A stretch of 64,000 nucleotides of DNA from JBDTSW01 sp963807385. Its GTDB lineage: Bacteria; Actinomycetota; Thermoleophilia; Solirubrobacterales; 70-9. The stretch lies in contig CAWEBQ010000003.1 of the NCBI GenBank assembly GCA_963807385.1, forward strand, positions 372,001 through 436,000, given 5' to 3'. Positions within the stretch are counted from its first letter, which is position 1. Each line of letters begins with the position of its first letter. The position numbers were made by a program, and so were the translations under genes. A model generated the notes under the pieces. The model made no database searches. It was not told the DNA's origin and saw only the letters and a list, made by a program, of their open reading frames with translations. Below are positions 7,797-15,259 of this stretch, piece after piece.

Positions 7797-8210
7797 ATGT
7801 CGCAAGAGAACGTGGAGCTTGTTCGGCACATGTACGAGGCGCACAACCGAGGAGGGCCCGACGCAGCCGAACCCTATTGGGCCACGGACGTCGAAGCGTT
7901 CGACGCGCCCGAGTTCCCGGACGCGACTCGACACGTGGGATCAGCCGAGTTCCGCGAGATGCTCAGCAACTACATGTCTGTGGGCTGGGACGGCCGGTTC
8001 GAGGTCCAGGAATACATCGATGCCGACCCTGAGGTGCTCGTTATCTGGCACATGACGGCGCGAGGTCCGGCGAGCGGCGTCAGCCTAGCCGCCGCCCTGA
8101 CGCCAACGACCTTCTTCCACGTCTGCCTCATGGAAGACGGAAGGCTGAAGCGCCTCCGGCAGTTTCTTTCGCGGGACCAGGCTCTCGAAGCCGCTGGGCT
8201 GTCAGAGTAG
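7797..8210 (+). CDS. SnoaL-like (NTF2-fold) protein, array cargo 2
   Basis: A 137-residue SnoaL-like protein: MSQENVELVRHMYEAHNRGGPDAAEPYWATDVEAF, central FREMLSNYMSVGWDGRFEVQEYIDAD, and the end LMEDGRLKRLRQFLSRDQALEAAGL. It is clearly related to cargo 1 and 3 but divergent in the middle, so the copies are old paralogues and not recent duplications. ATG 7797 is fixed by the -10 nine bases upstream and by the family start. It is flanked by repeats D and E (576-bp unit). Substrate unknown. Confidence 0.85.
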   Translation: MSQENVELVRHMYEAHNRGGPDAAEPYWATDVEAFDAPEFPDATRHVGSAEFREMLSNYMSVGWDGRFEVQEYIDADPEVLVIWHMTARGPASGVSLAAALTPTTFFHVCLMEDGRLKRLRQFLSRDQALEAAGLSE

Positions 8211-8224
8211 ACGGCCCTTGCGTG

Positions 8225-8341
8225 ATTGGGCACCGGGCGGGTTCTGGTGCCCGAATCCGCGTATATCCCCGTGTATATCCGTGCCTGAGGCTCCGCCGCG
8301 TCACACGCGAGAGGCCGCTGGTTCGAAACCAGCCGCGGCAG
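8225..8341 (+). repeat. array repeat, copy E with tRNA-Val 3' half
   Basis: Hairpin GGGCACCGG/CTGGTGCCC, spacer CGAATCCGCGTATATCCCC, block TATCCGTGCCTGAGGC and the tRNA half to 8340. The T-arm is perfect, the anticodon loop has one change (GTCACAC) and the acceptor strand is altered (CGCGGCA). It ends 9 bp before the stop of the minus-strand gene at 8350. Confidence 0.8.
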
Positions 8342-8349
8342 GTGGGCGA

Positions 8350-9054
8350 CTACCTCTGGCTCGCGCGCTTCAGCGTGACGTAGCCGTTGATGTGCGAGAG
8401 GCTGTCGGGTTTGGTCGCCACGCAGTCGAACCGCAATTTGACCTTCTTCTTGGTGAAGGTCCTCAGCGGCTCCTTTGACTTGCAGGGGCCGTGCGCGAAC
8501 AGGAAACCCTCTCCCTCGCAGACCCAAACGTCGGGCACCCAGTGCCCCGCCACGTCTGCCATCCCGAAGGTCCAGGAGATCTTGACCTTGTCGCCGACTC
8601 CGCCATGGATCATCCCGAACGCGTCGACCCCCGATGTCGCAGTCCCAGAACAGTCGGTGTCTTTGTCTATGCCGTCCTGCGTAGGCGTGGGGCACTGGGT
8701 CCAGACATTGTGGGCGCCGAAGAAGGTGAAGTCATAGTCGACCGCGGCCGTGACCGAGCCCGACGAGCCGGTGCGGTGGATGTCCAGGTAGCCGCCGCCC
8801 GTCGCCAGGTACTCCAGGTCGCCGCCCTGGACCGTCTCCCCAAGGCCGCCCCAAAACGAGGTTTCTCCCGGCACACAGCCGCCCTGCGCCCGCTCGCCAT
8901 GCAGGTTGGACTCCGCAAAGTAGTCCAGGCGCTTCACGTCGTAGGTGTACCCGGCAGCGCTCGCGGCGGTCGTCCCAGGGCCGAGGAGAAGCGCTACCAC
9001 TAGGACTCCGAGTGCTAGGCCGGGGCGGGTCAGGCGGGGGCAGATCTGCGTCAT
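8350..9054 (-). CDS. secreted protein, unknown function
   Basis: A 234-residue protein starting at ATG 9054 with AAGGGA about 7 nt upstream. Residues 1-34 form a signal peptide (positive TQICPRLTRPG, hydrophobic LALGVLVVALLLG, cleavage near ASA-AG). The mature part has paired cysteines (GGCVPGE, TQCPTPT, TDCSGT, VWVCEGE, GPCKSK, FDCVAT) and many aromatic and glycine residues, consistent with a disulfide-bonded beta-sandwich. No family was recognised. It is the reverse-oriented cargo between repeats E and F. Confidence 0.75.
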   Translation of the reverse strand: MTQICPRLTRPGLALGVLVVALLLGPGTTAASAAGYTYDVKRLDYFAESNLHGERAQGGCVPGETSFWGGLGETVQGGDLEYLATGGGYLDIHRTGSSGSVTAAVDYDFTFFGAHNVWTQCPTPTQDGIDKDTDCSGTATSGVDAFGMIHGGVGDKVKISWTFGMADVAGHWVPDVWVCEGEGFLFAHGPCKSKEPLRTFTKKKVKLRFDCVATKPDSLSHINGYVTLKRASQR

Positions 9055-9139
9055 GGGCGATCCCTTCTCAGCAGAAGGGGAGATGCCGCGGCCCCTGGTG
9101 CCAGTAGTTGGCAACAACCACGATACGCCAAGTCCGCCA

Positions 9140-9246
9140 CCCGCGCATCGGTATTCACCCGCCAGACATTTGCGTGGGTCATTTGTGCCTGAGGCCCCAC
9201 CGCCTCACACGCGAGAGGTCGCTCGCTCGAGCCCAGCCGCGCCCAT
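9140..9246 (+). repeat. array repeat, copy F, degenerate
   Basis: The left part is poorly preserved (GTATTCACCCGCC...). The block ATTTGTGCCTGAGGC and the tRNA half at 9201-9245 are recognisable (CTCACACGCGAGAGGTCG), but the T-stem is broken (GCTCG versus CCAGC). It ends 16 bp before the GATACT box of the next gene. Its left border is uncertain. Confidence 0.7.
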
Positions 9247-9262
9247 CTTTGGCAGTCCGGTG

Positions 9263-9268
9263 GATACT
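9263..9268 (+). promoter_or_regulatory. GATACT -10 box, leaderless promoter
   Basis: GATACT lies 6 nt before ATG 9275, with no SD. This is the third SnoaL-type cargo gene with the same promoter-start arrangement right after a repeat. Confidence 0.6.
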
Positions 9269-9274
9269 GCCCAC

Positions 9275-9673
9275 ATGTCGGAGGAGAACGTCGAGGTCGT
9301 GCGCGAGTTCATCGCCTCATTCAATCGCGCCGACGAATCAGCGTTGATCGATTTCTTCACTGATGACATCGAGATCGATTGGTCGCGCTCGCCCGCCCCG
9401 TACCGCGGTGTCCATCGCGGTCGGGAGGCCGCGCTGGGCTGGTTCTCAGACGTTGGCGACATGTTCGAGACGGGACAGATCGAGCCAACCGATCTCATCG
9501 ACGCCGGTGACGACATCGTGGTTCCTCACGTCTTTCGCCTACGAGGCCGCGACGGGATCGAGGTGAAGGTCCGGGCGAGCTATGTCTTCACCATCCGCGA
9601 CGGCCGATGCGCCTGCTGGCGCATCTATCAAGCGCACGACGACGCCATGGCGGACCTGGGACTCACGGACTAG
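9275..9673 (+). CDS. SnoaL-like (NTF2-fold) protein, array cargo 3
   Basis: A 132-residue SnoaL-like protein starting MSEENVEVVREFIASFNRADESALIDFFTDDIEIDW, with RGREAALGWFSDVGDMFETGQIEPTDLIDAGDDIV in the centre and the sheet end VFTIRDGRCACWRIYQAHDDAMADLGL. The D-D-I-E-I-D-W strand and the inner-cavity charges are typical of the SnoaL_2/NTF2 group. It directly follows repeat F and is the last array cargo; no further repeat was found to its right. Substrate unknown. Confidence 0.85.
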   Translation: MSEENVEVVREFIASFNRADESALIDFFTDDIEIDWSRSPAPYRGVHRGREAALGWFSDVGDMFETGQIEPTDLIDAGDDIVVPHVFRLRGRDGIEVKVRASYVFTIRDGRCACWRIYQAHDDAMADLGLTD

Positions 9674-9749
9674 CCGCCGGCGAGCCTGATCACCAATGGG
9701 CTTTGGCGATCCAGGAATCTCGTTCAGTTTGGACTAGCCTGCGCCGGGC

Positions 9750-10559
9750 ATGAGTGGCATCCCCTCCCCCACCGGCGGAACGGCCGCGCTAGTCACCGGC
9801 GCCAGCTCCGGGATCGGCACCGCCCTCGCGCAAGCGCTGTCCGCCCGGGGCCACAACGTGGTGCTCGTCGCCCGACGCGAGGAGCGTCTGCGCGCCCTCG
9901 CGGCGGAGCTCGAAGCGGACCACGGAGTCCGAGCCCTGCCACTCCCCTGTGACCTGCTCGACCCTGAGGCGCGCTTAGGGCTGCCCACGCGCGTGACCGA
10001 GCTGGGGTTCGAGGTCAGCGTGCTCGTCAACAACGCCGGGTTCGGCACGGCCGGCCCCTTCGTCGAGCAGAACGTCGACCGCGAGCTTGAGCAGGTGCGG
10101 ATTCTCTGCGAGGCCGTAGTCGACCTGACGGGCCGCTTTGCGCCCAGGATGGCCGAGCGGGGTTGCGGGGCGATCCTCACCGTGGCGTCAACCTCGGGGT
10201 TCCAGCCGCTGCCTCAAACGGCAGGTTACGGCGCCGCGAAGGCTTGGGCGGTCTCATTCTCCGTGGCGCTCAACGAGGAGCTCCGCGGTCAGGGCGTGGC
10301 GGTCACGGCCGTCTGTCCCGGGCCGGTGAAGACGGAGTTCTTCGAGGTCTCGGGCCCGCATCCGGTCGAGAGCTTCTTTCCGAAGTTCATCCACATCAGC
10401 GCCGAGCGGTGCGCGAGGGACGCGCTCAAGGCGCTCGAGCGCAACAAGCGGATCGTCGTGCCGGGACCGCTGCCGCTCCGCGCCTTCATGCACTCCAACC
10501 GGTGGGCCCCGCACCCGGTCCTCCTGCCCTTCCTGGGCCGGGCCTTCCGGGCGCGCTGA
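9750..10559 (+). CDS. short-chain dehydrogenase/reductase (SDR)
   Basis: A 269-residue classical SDR. The NAD(P)-binding glycine motif TGASSGIG is at about residues 17-24, followed by an arginine pair after beta-2 (VARREERLR), which favours NADPH. NNAGFG, the catalytic serine in VASTSGF and YGAAK (Y-x3-K) are in the right order. CPGPVKTEF is the usual cofactor loop. It is closest in style to DltE/YdfG-like reductases acting on ketones or fatty acyl substrates. The -10 TAGCCT (9735-9740) is 9 nt before ATG 9750, so the mRNA is probably leaderless. Confidence 0.9.
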   Translation: MSGIPSPTGGTAALVTGASSGIGTALAQALSARGHNVVLVARREERLRALAAELEADHGVRALPLPCDLLDPEARLGLPTRVTELGFEVSVLVNNAGFGTAGPFVEQNVDRELEQVRILCEAVVDLTGRFAPRMAERGCGAILTVASTSGFQPLPQTAGYGAAKAWAVSFSVALNEELRGQGVAVTAVCPGPVKTEFFEVSGPHPVESFFPKFIHISAERCARDALKALERNKRIVVPGPLPLRAFMHSNRWAPHPVLLPFLGRAFRAR

Positions 10560-10680
10560 GCCAACCGCCATAGGCCGTCACCCCATCGGCCGCGGCGGGA
10601 GGACGAGCGCGAGCGCCGGCACGACCCTTCCGATCCCCTCCCGGGTCGGTGCGTCGCCTCGCCTCCATCTCCGGCCGTCG

Positions 10681-11592
10681 TCAGCAGCTCTTCGGGTCCG
10701 GGTCCTTGTTTTTGTCGCGCTTGGCCTTCTTGTCGTTGCCAGGGCCGCAGTCGATCCGCCCATCGCGCTTGCCGTCCTTGGCGTGCAGGAGGTCCTTGCC
10801 GTGATCGCCGAACAAGCGGTCGTTGCCGCCGGGCCCCCCGGTGATCACGTCATCGCCCTTGTCGCCGCGAAGGACGTCGCGGCCCGAGTTGCCGTCCAAG
10901 ATGTCGTGGCTCGTGCCGCCTATAAACCGGGCGTCGCCCTTCCCCCCGACGAAGTGGACCCTGTCGCCGCTCGGAGGGCCGGTGGCGGGACTGCCCTGAG
11001 CGCTGAAGGTGAGGTCTTCGTTGCTGCCAAGACCCGCGAACACATGCCAGAACGGAGCGGTCGCGGCCACGCTTAGGTCGACGTCCTGGCAGAGCTCGAT
11101 TCCGGCCGGATTCCAGTCGAGCCCAGAGTCGCCCAGGACCAGGTTCCCCGGGGGGCTCAAGATGTAGACGGGGTCGGAAAAGGGGCCTCCCAGCTCGACC
11201 TGAATCTCGATCTCGTCCGCGCACAGCACCCCACCCTCGTCGGTCGGCCCGGGAGCGAAGTTGCCTATGTGGGAAATGTTGACGCTTGTCTCTGCGTCGC
11301 TCGCGTGGTCAACGTTGATTGCGTCTGTGTTCGTCACGGTGGGATCGCTCGGCCCAGCGCAATTGATCAGCTCGCTTCCAGACGGCAACACGAGATGGTG
11401 GACGAGTATCTCTCCGCCGCTTACCGAGAGAAAGGTGCCCCGATCGGGCTCGCCGTCGACCGTAAGCGTCTTGGCACCGCCGTCGTAGGAGCAGGTCGTG
11501 TCGGCCGGGGCACTTGCCGGAACCAGCCCCGTCACGAGCAGGGCGACGAATATCGCGACACTCGCCACTGCCCCCATCGTCCGCTTGGGCAT
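10681..11592 (-). CDS. secreted RTX-repeat (calcium-binding) protein
   Basis: A 303-residue exported protein. ATG 11592 is chosen because TAGCGT (11599-11604) lies 6 nt upstream; a GTG at 11598 is the alternative. A signal peptide (MPKRTMGAVASVAIFVALLVTG) is followed by a beta-rich domain of about 180 residues with DGGAKTLTVDGEPDRGTF at its start. Then come hemolysin-type repeats GGTSHDILDGNSGRDVLRGDKGDDVITGG and LFGDHGKDLLHA. It ends in a lysine-rich RIDCGPGNDKKAKRDKNKDPDPKSC tail. RTX repeats bind Ca2+ outside the cell. No enzymatic domain was recognised; adhesion or matrix function is possible. The 121 bp to the left hold nothing identifiable. Confidence 0.8.
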   Translation of the reverse strand: MPKRTMGAVASVAIFVALLVTGLVPASAPADTTCSYDGGAKTLTVDGEPDRGTFLSVSGGEILVHHLVLPSGSELINCAGPSDPTVTNTDAINVDHASDAETSVNISHIGNFAPGPTDEGGVLCADEIEIQVELGGPFSDPVYILSPPGNLVLGDSGLDWNPAGIELCQDVDLSVAATAPFWHVFAGLGSNEDLTFSAQGSPATGPPSGDRVHFVGGKGDARFIGGTSHDILDGNSGRDVLRGDKGDDVITGGPGGNDRLFGDHGKDLLHAKDGKRDGRIDCGPGNDKKAKRDKNKDPDPKSC

Positions 11593-11690
11593 GCGCACAC
11601 GCTACACCTGAAGCCTGCCCGGATCAACGTCTCAACCCGCGACCCGATGCCGCTCTTTCACCTGGCGAATACTGGCGAACCCGCTTGGGC

Positions 11691-11696
11691 GATACT
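11691..11696 (+). promoter_or_regulatory. GATACT -10 box, leaderless promoter
   Basis: GATACT lies 9 nt before ATG 11706, matching the SnoaL genes of the array although no repeat is present here. Confidence 0.55.
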
Positions 11697-11705
11697 ACGC
11701 GCTCG

Positions 11706-12100
11706 ATGTCGCAGAAAGAGGTCGATGCCCTACGTGTCATCTACGAGGCGTGGACTGGAGGCAACTTCCGAAGCTCGGCCGGCGCGGAGTTGTACGACCC
11801 GGACCTACTTTGGGTCCTATCGGACGAGTTCCCCGATCCTCGTGAGTATCGAGGGCTGGAGGAGCCGCCAAGGGGTTTCGCGAATGGCTGCGAGCGTGGT
11901 CGCGTTGGAGCATCGCGGCGGAGCGCTTTCTTGAGCACCGCGACATGGTGGTCGCGCTGACTCACTTTAGGGGCCGTGGTCGTGACAGCGGCCTCGAGAT
12001 CGACGGCCGGGGAGCAGATGTCTGGACCTTTCGCGGCGGCAAGGTGATTCGGCAAGAGGTGTGGCTGCCTGATCGAGCAGCGGGTCGGTCCGCTTTTTGA
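11706..12100 (+). pseudogene. SnoaL-like gene, frameshifted
   Basis: MSQKEVDALRVIYEAWTGGNFRSSAGAELYDPDLLWVLSDEF...YRGLEE reads from 11706. The family sequence then continues one base earlier from about 11870 as GFREWLRAWSRWSIAAERFL..., with the typical end ADVWTFRGGKVIRQEVW and a stop at 12100. One base was lost in the GGAGGAGCCGCCAAGG region. Read uncorrected, the first frame ends at 11960 with nonsense. It is the fourth member of the SnoaL family in the window and is probably inactive, unless the indel is a sequencing error. Confidence 0.75.
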
Positions 12101-12119
12101 GTGCGAAGGAGGAGTGCGT

Positions 12120-12980
12120 ATGAAACCCAGGGCAATCGATGCGGCCGACTTCCGCGAGACGCAGCACAAGAATTGGGACTCCGCCGCGGTCGGATGGAAC
12201 GAGTGGAGCGAGTTCAACGATCGCGCCGACGCACACATCAGCGAGCGGTTGGTGGAGCTCGCCCACGTGCGGTCGGGAAGCCGGGTTCTGGACGTAGCCG
12301 CCGGCTATGGCGAGCCGGCGCTCACCGCCGCGCAAACGGCCGGCCCGGAAGGCCGCGTTGTGGCCACGGACATCTCCGCCAAGATGCTCGCGTTCGGACG
12401 TGCACGCGCGGCGGCGGCCGGCTTGGACAACGTCGAGTTCGTGGAGTCGGATGCCTCCAGCCTCGACTTTCCGCAGGCGAGCTTCGATGCCGCCGTCTCG
12501 CGCTGGGGGATCATCTTCGAGCCGGACGCGGAGGCCGCTGCGGAGCGCATCCGAGGCTTCCTCAAGCCGGGCGCGAGGATGGCGATCAGCTCGTGGGGCG
12601 AACCCGATCAGGTCCCCTTCCTCTCGATTCCGATGAGGACGATGATGAAGCGGCTGGAGTTGTCCCCGCCGCCGCCCGGAACGCCCGGGCCCCTATCCCG
12701 GCCCACCCCCGCTGCGATCAGCGGGTTGCTCCAAGGAGGTGGGTTCTCGAACGTCGCCGTGGAGCAGGACGAGATCAGATTCGAGTTCGACTCCCCGGAG
12801 CACTTCACCGCCTACATCAGGGCGATCTCCGCGCCGATCCGGGCGATGATCGAGCAGCACGCAGGGGCGGCCCAGGAAGAGGCCTGGGATGCGATCACGC
12901 AGGCTGCAGCGAATGCCGGGGGAGGCCCAGGGCCGCTGAGCCTGTCGAACGTGGTGCTGCTCGCCTCGGGCTCCGCCTAG
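12120..12980 (+). CDS. class I SAM-dependent methyltransferase (UbiE/Methyltransf_11 type)
   Basis: A 286-residue enzyme. AAGGAGGA (12106-12113) lies 6 nt before ATG 12120 and decides the start over GTG 12114. The Rossmann SAM site is RVLDVAAGYGEPALTAA (motif I), acidic ATDISAKMLAFGRARA (motif II), VEFVESDASSLDFPQASFDAAVSRWGIIF (motifs post-I/IV) and LKPGARMAISSWG. The C-terminal part is of the arsenite/ubiquinone methyltransferase style and contains a proline-rich loop (SPPPPGTPGP). It follows the broken SnoaL gene by 19 bp and may once have shared a transcript with it. Substrate unknown. Confidence 0.87.
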   Translation: MKPRAIDAADFRETQHKNWDSAAVGWNEWSEFNDRADAHISERLVELAHVRSGSRVLDVAAGYGEPALTAAQTAGPEGRVVATDISAKMLAFGRARAAAAGLDNVEFVESDASSLDFPQASFDAAVSRWGIIFEPDAEAAAERIRGFLKPGARMAISSWGEPDQVPFLSIPMRTMMKRLELSPPPPGTPGPLSRPTPAAISGLLQGGGFSNVAVEQDEIRFEFDSPEHFTAYIRAISAPIRAMIEQHAGAAQEEAWDAITQAAANAGGGPGPLSLSNVVLLASGSA

Positions 12981-13059
12981 GCGGAGCTGACCAGCTATCG
13001 ATCTTTCAAATCGGGTCGAATGCCGAGCTCTCCGGGCCTCCGAGTTGACCAGCCAGCAG

Positions 13060-13461
13060 CTAGTCGGTCCACCAGTCGCGCTGGCCCTCGACGTCTTCGC
13101 GCCGCGCATCACCGAGGCTCGGCGCGCCGATGACGAGGATCTCGAGGCCCTCCGGACCAGCCTCGTACCCGCGCCACGTACCCGGCGGGACACGCACCGC
13201 GTCCCACTGCTCGAGAGCGACGATCTCGTCGTCGAGCTTCATCCGCCCGCTCCCGCGCACGACCACATAGAGCTCCTCCTGCTCCCTATGCGTGTGGCCA
13301 TACGGAAAGCGATAGTCGGGCGGGACGCGCTGGTAGCTCAGGCCGGATTGCTCGAGCTCGAGCGCCTCGGTGGCCAGGCGGAACTCCAGGTCCGGGGCGC
13401 CGTCGAATCTGGACCCGAGGTTCTCCAGGTCCCCCCGTAGGTTCTTCAGCGTGAACGGCAC
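13060..13461 (-). CDS. single-domain cupin protein
   Basis: A 133-residue cupin. GTG 13461 is preferred because TAGGAT (13470-13475) lies 8 nt upstream, giving a leaderless start; a TTG at 13470 overlaps this box. Cupin motif 1 is PYGHTHREQEELYVVVRGSGRMKL, with HTH..E metal ligands. Motif 2 is WDAVRVPPGTWRGYEAGPEGLEILVIG, in which the usual histidine is replaced by W/R, so the metal site may be incomplete. It is transcribed towards, and separate from, the methyltransferase at 12120. A stabilising or sugar-binding role is possible. Confidence 0.82.
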   Translation of the reverse strand: MPFTLKNLRGDLENLGSRFDGAPDLEFRLATEALELEQSGLSYQRVPPDYRFPYGHTHREQEELYVVVRGSGRMKLDDEIVALEQWDAVRVPPGTWRGYEAGPEGLEILVIGAPSLGDARREDVEGQRDWWTD

Positions 13462-13480
13462 GGGCCGCAATCCTACGAAT

Positions 13481-14590
13481 TCACGTTCGGCCGATTCGTT
13501 CGAACATCGTCCGGAGCACCCAAGCCTCGTAACGCCCGACCTCGGGGTCTGCGGCGATCAGCTGTTCGAGGCGTCCGAAGTACTCGTCGCTCAGAGATTC
13601 GGGGCTCGAGCTGCTGGCCGCCGGCGTGAAGAGGGCGTCCATCAGACTGGATTCGGCGAACGCGCGCACGAACTCGACGTAGGTTTTCGCGTACGCCGCG
13701 GCGTCGCCGTCGCGCTCATAGGTCTCCCAGTAGGGATTGGCGACCTCGTCCACACCCTGGCTGGATATTTCGAGGACGCCCTCGAGAACTGAGCCGGCCC
13801 GCAGCGGCGCAGCCGTCTCCTCGGCGCTGCGACAGTACACGGGAAACACGTAGTCATCGAGCAGCTGGCGAGCGAGCCGGCCCTCGCCGGCGAGGGCGTC
13901 CGCTACCTCCCACATGGCCGTCATGAGCCGCGACGCCGAGACGTGCTCCCCATCGCCGCCGCCGGTCGTCGCGATGCCCTGGACCACGAGTCGCCCACCG
14001 GTGGCCAACTCGGCGGCGCGGGCCTGGAGAAACGACAGCCAATCGGCCGCCGCCTGGTCGGCCAGCGACTGGCGCGCACTCCCCGTCGCGTCGCTGAAGT
14101 ACATCCCGTGCGGGACGCGCACGTGCGGTTGCTCGCGCAGCCAGTGCGAGGCATTCGAGCAGGTGCCGAGCTGGACGCTGCCCTCCGGCAGCACCTGCGC
14201 GAAGAACGAACCGGCAGCGGCCGCCGAGAACAGCGGCCCACCGGGGGCGCCCAGATAGCCGTCGGGCCCCGCGACGTTCCGGAACAGCTGGTTGAAGTCG
14301 TTGGTGAGAACGTCGTTGTGGACCGCGAGGATGGGTCGCTCCCGATCGCGGGCACGGAGTTCCGTCACCGCGACTCCCATCGCGTGCACGGAGGTGGCGC
14401 CCGTCCCCGCGCCGTAGTCAGCAACAGCGACCGCGCGCCCATCGGGCGGTAACGCCAGCGAGGCCACGGCCGAGCGGATCAGCGCATCGCCGCCTTCGAT
14501 GACCCGCCGTTGGTACTCGGAGTGGGCGTCGTACTCGCCACCGCCCTTCATTCCCGTCGTGGTCGCATCCGGGGGCGGATGCTCGCTCAT
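13481..14590 (-). CDS. SABATH-like SAM-dependent carboxyl methyltransferase
   Basis: A 369-residue protein with the motif order of the SABATH family (plant salicylate/jasmonate methyltransferases, about 350-380 aa). These are GGGEYDAHSEYQRRVI near residue 16 (Q27), AVADYGAGTGATS (57-64, motif I), VHNDVLTNDFNQLFRNV (91-107), GSFFAQVLPEGSVQLG (127-) and CSNASHWLREQP (144-155). Q27 and W150 match the Gln and Trp that hold the substrate carboxylate in Clarkia SAMT. ATG 14590 has AGGAGCG upstream. SABATH enzymes methylate carboxyl groups of small acids; the bacterial substrate is unknown. It diverges from the SnoaL gene at 14737. Confidence 0.8.
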   Translation of the reverse strand: MSEHPPPDATTTGMKGGGEYDAHSEYQRRVIEGGDALIRSAVASLALPPDGRAVAVADYGAGTGATSVHAMGVAVTELRARDRERPILAVHNDVLTNDFNQLFRNVAGPDGYLGAPGGPLFSAAAAGSFFAQVLPEGSVQLGTCSNASHWLREQPHVRVPHGMYFSDATGSARQSLADQAAADWLSFLQARAAELATGGRLVVQGIATTGGGDGEHVSASRLMTAMWEVADALAGEGRLARQLLDDYVFPVYCRSAEETAAPLRAGSVLEGVLEISSQGVDEVANPYWETYERDGDAAAYAKTYVEFVRAFAESSLMDALFTPAASSSSPESLSDEYFGRLEQLIAADPEVGRYEAWVLRTMFERIGRT

Positions 14591-14721
14591 CGGGCGCTCC
14601 TCAGGGTCATCGACGTCCGCAGTATCGCGACCGAATGCCAGCCGACCAACTTCGCGGGTGCCGCAGAGTATCTCGCGGCAGCCCATCCCCGTCCGCCCCA
14701 CCCCCTTCCGCGCTGGGGCGG

Positions 14722-14727
14722 GATACT
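14722..14727 (+). promoter_or_regulatory. GATACT -10 box, leaderless promoter
   Basis: GATACT in GGGATACTG, 9 nt before ATG 14737, the same layout as at 7206, 9263 and 11691. Confidence 0.6.
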
Positions 14728-14736
14728 GCGGAGACG

Positions 14737-15147
14737 ATGACGGAAGAGCACCAGACCATCCGACGGCTCTACGCGGCCTTCGGCCAGCGGGATATCGACG
14801 CTGTCGCAGTGGAGCTTCACGACGAGGCCGAGGTCGACTTCGCGGAATCGCTCGGACCGGAGAGCGGCGTCTACCCGGGAATCGAGGGAATCAGGAAGCT
14901 GCTCGAGCTGTACTGGGACGCGTTCGAGGAGATCTCCATCGAACCGGAGGATTTCATCGATGGTGCGAATGGCATCGTGGCGCTCGTAGTGGCTCGCGGG
15001 ACCGGAAGGGGTAGCGGCGTTGCGGTGGAGGCCCGCGGCCCCCACCTCTGGGCCTTTCGGGACGGCAAGGTCGTCCGCTTCACGCTCTTCCAGGAGCGAG
15101 GCGATGCCCTCGAGGCGGCCGGGTTGAGTAAGACGTCGAGATCGTGA
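14737..15147 (+). CDS. SnoaL-like (NTF2-fold) protein
   Basis: A 136-residue SnoaL-like protein: MTEEHQTIRRLYAAFGQRDIDAVAVELHDEAEVDFAES, GIRKLLELYWDAFEEISIEPEDFIDGANGIVALVVARGTG, and the end HLWAFRDGKVVRFTLFQERGDALEAAGL. It is the fifth paralogue in the window and intact. It lies just upstream of the intact methyltransferase (15260), as a SnoaL gene lies near the broken paralogue. This suggests that SnoaL-methyltransferase neighbourhoods spread together, but no shared pathway is shown. Confidence 0.85.
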   Translation: MTEEHQTIRRLYAAFGQRDIDAVAVELHDEAEVDFAESLGPESGVYPGIEGIRKLLELYWDAFEEISIEPEDFIDGANGIVALVVARGTGRGSGVAVEARGPHLWAFRDGKVVRFTLFQERGDALEAAGLSKTSRS

Positions 15148-15259
15148 TGAGGGCATCCGTCGCTGGCGCATTCGGTGACGACGCCCATGCCCGATGCGGG
15201 ATACTCAGCCGGCGACCCCGCAGCACGGGACCCGCACGAGCAACCTTGGAGAGGACAGG

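Noticed and set aside
3531..9245. Functional tRNA-Val genes at the array repeats
   Set aside because: Only the 3' half is present; the 33 bases before the anticodon lack T8, A14, G18-G19 and any strand complementary to the acceptor CGCGCCC.
2859..9246. CRISPR array
   Set aside because: The repeats are 115-150 bp, unevenly spaced by 0.5-2.6 kb, and separated by genes; no cas genes are present.
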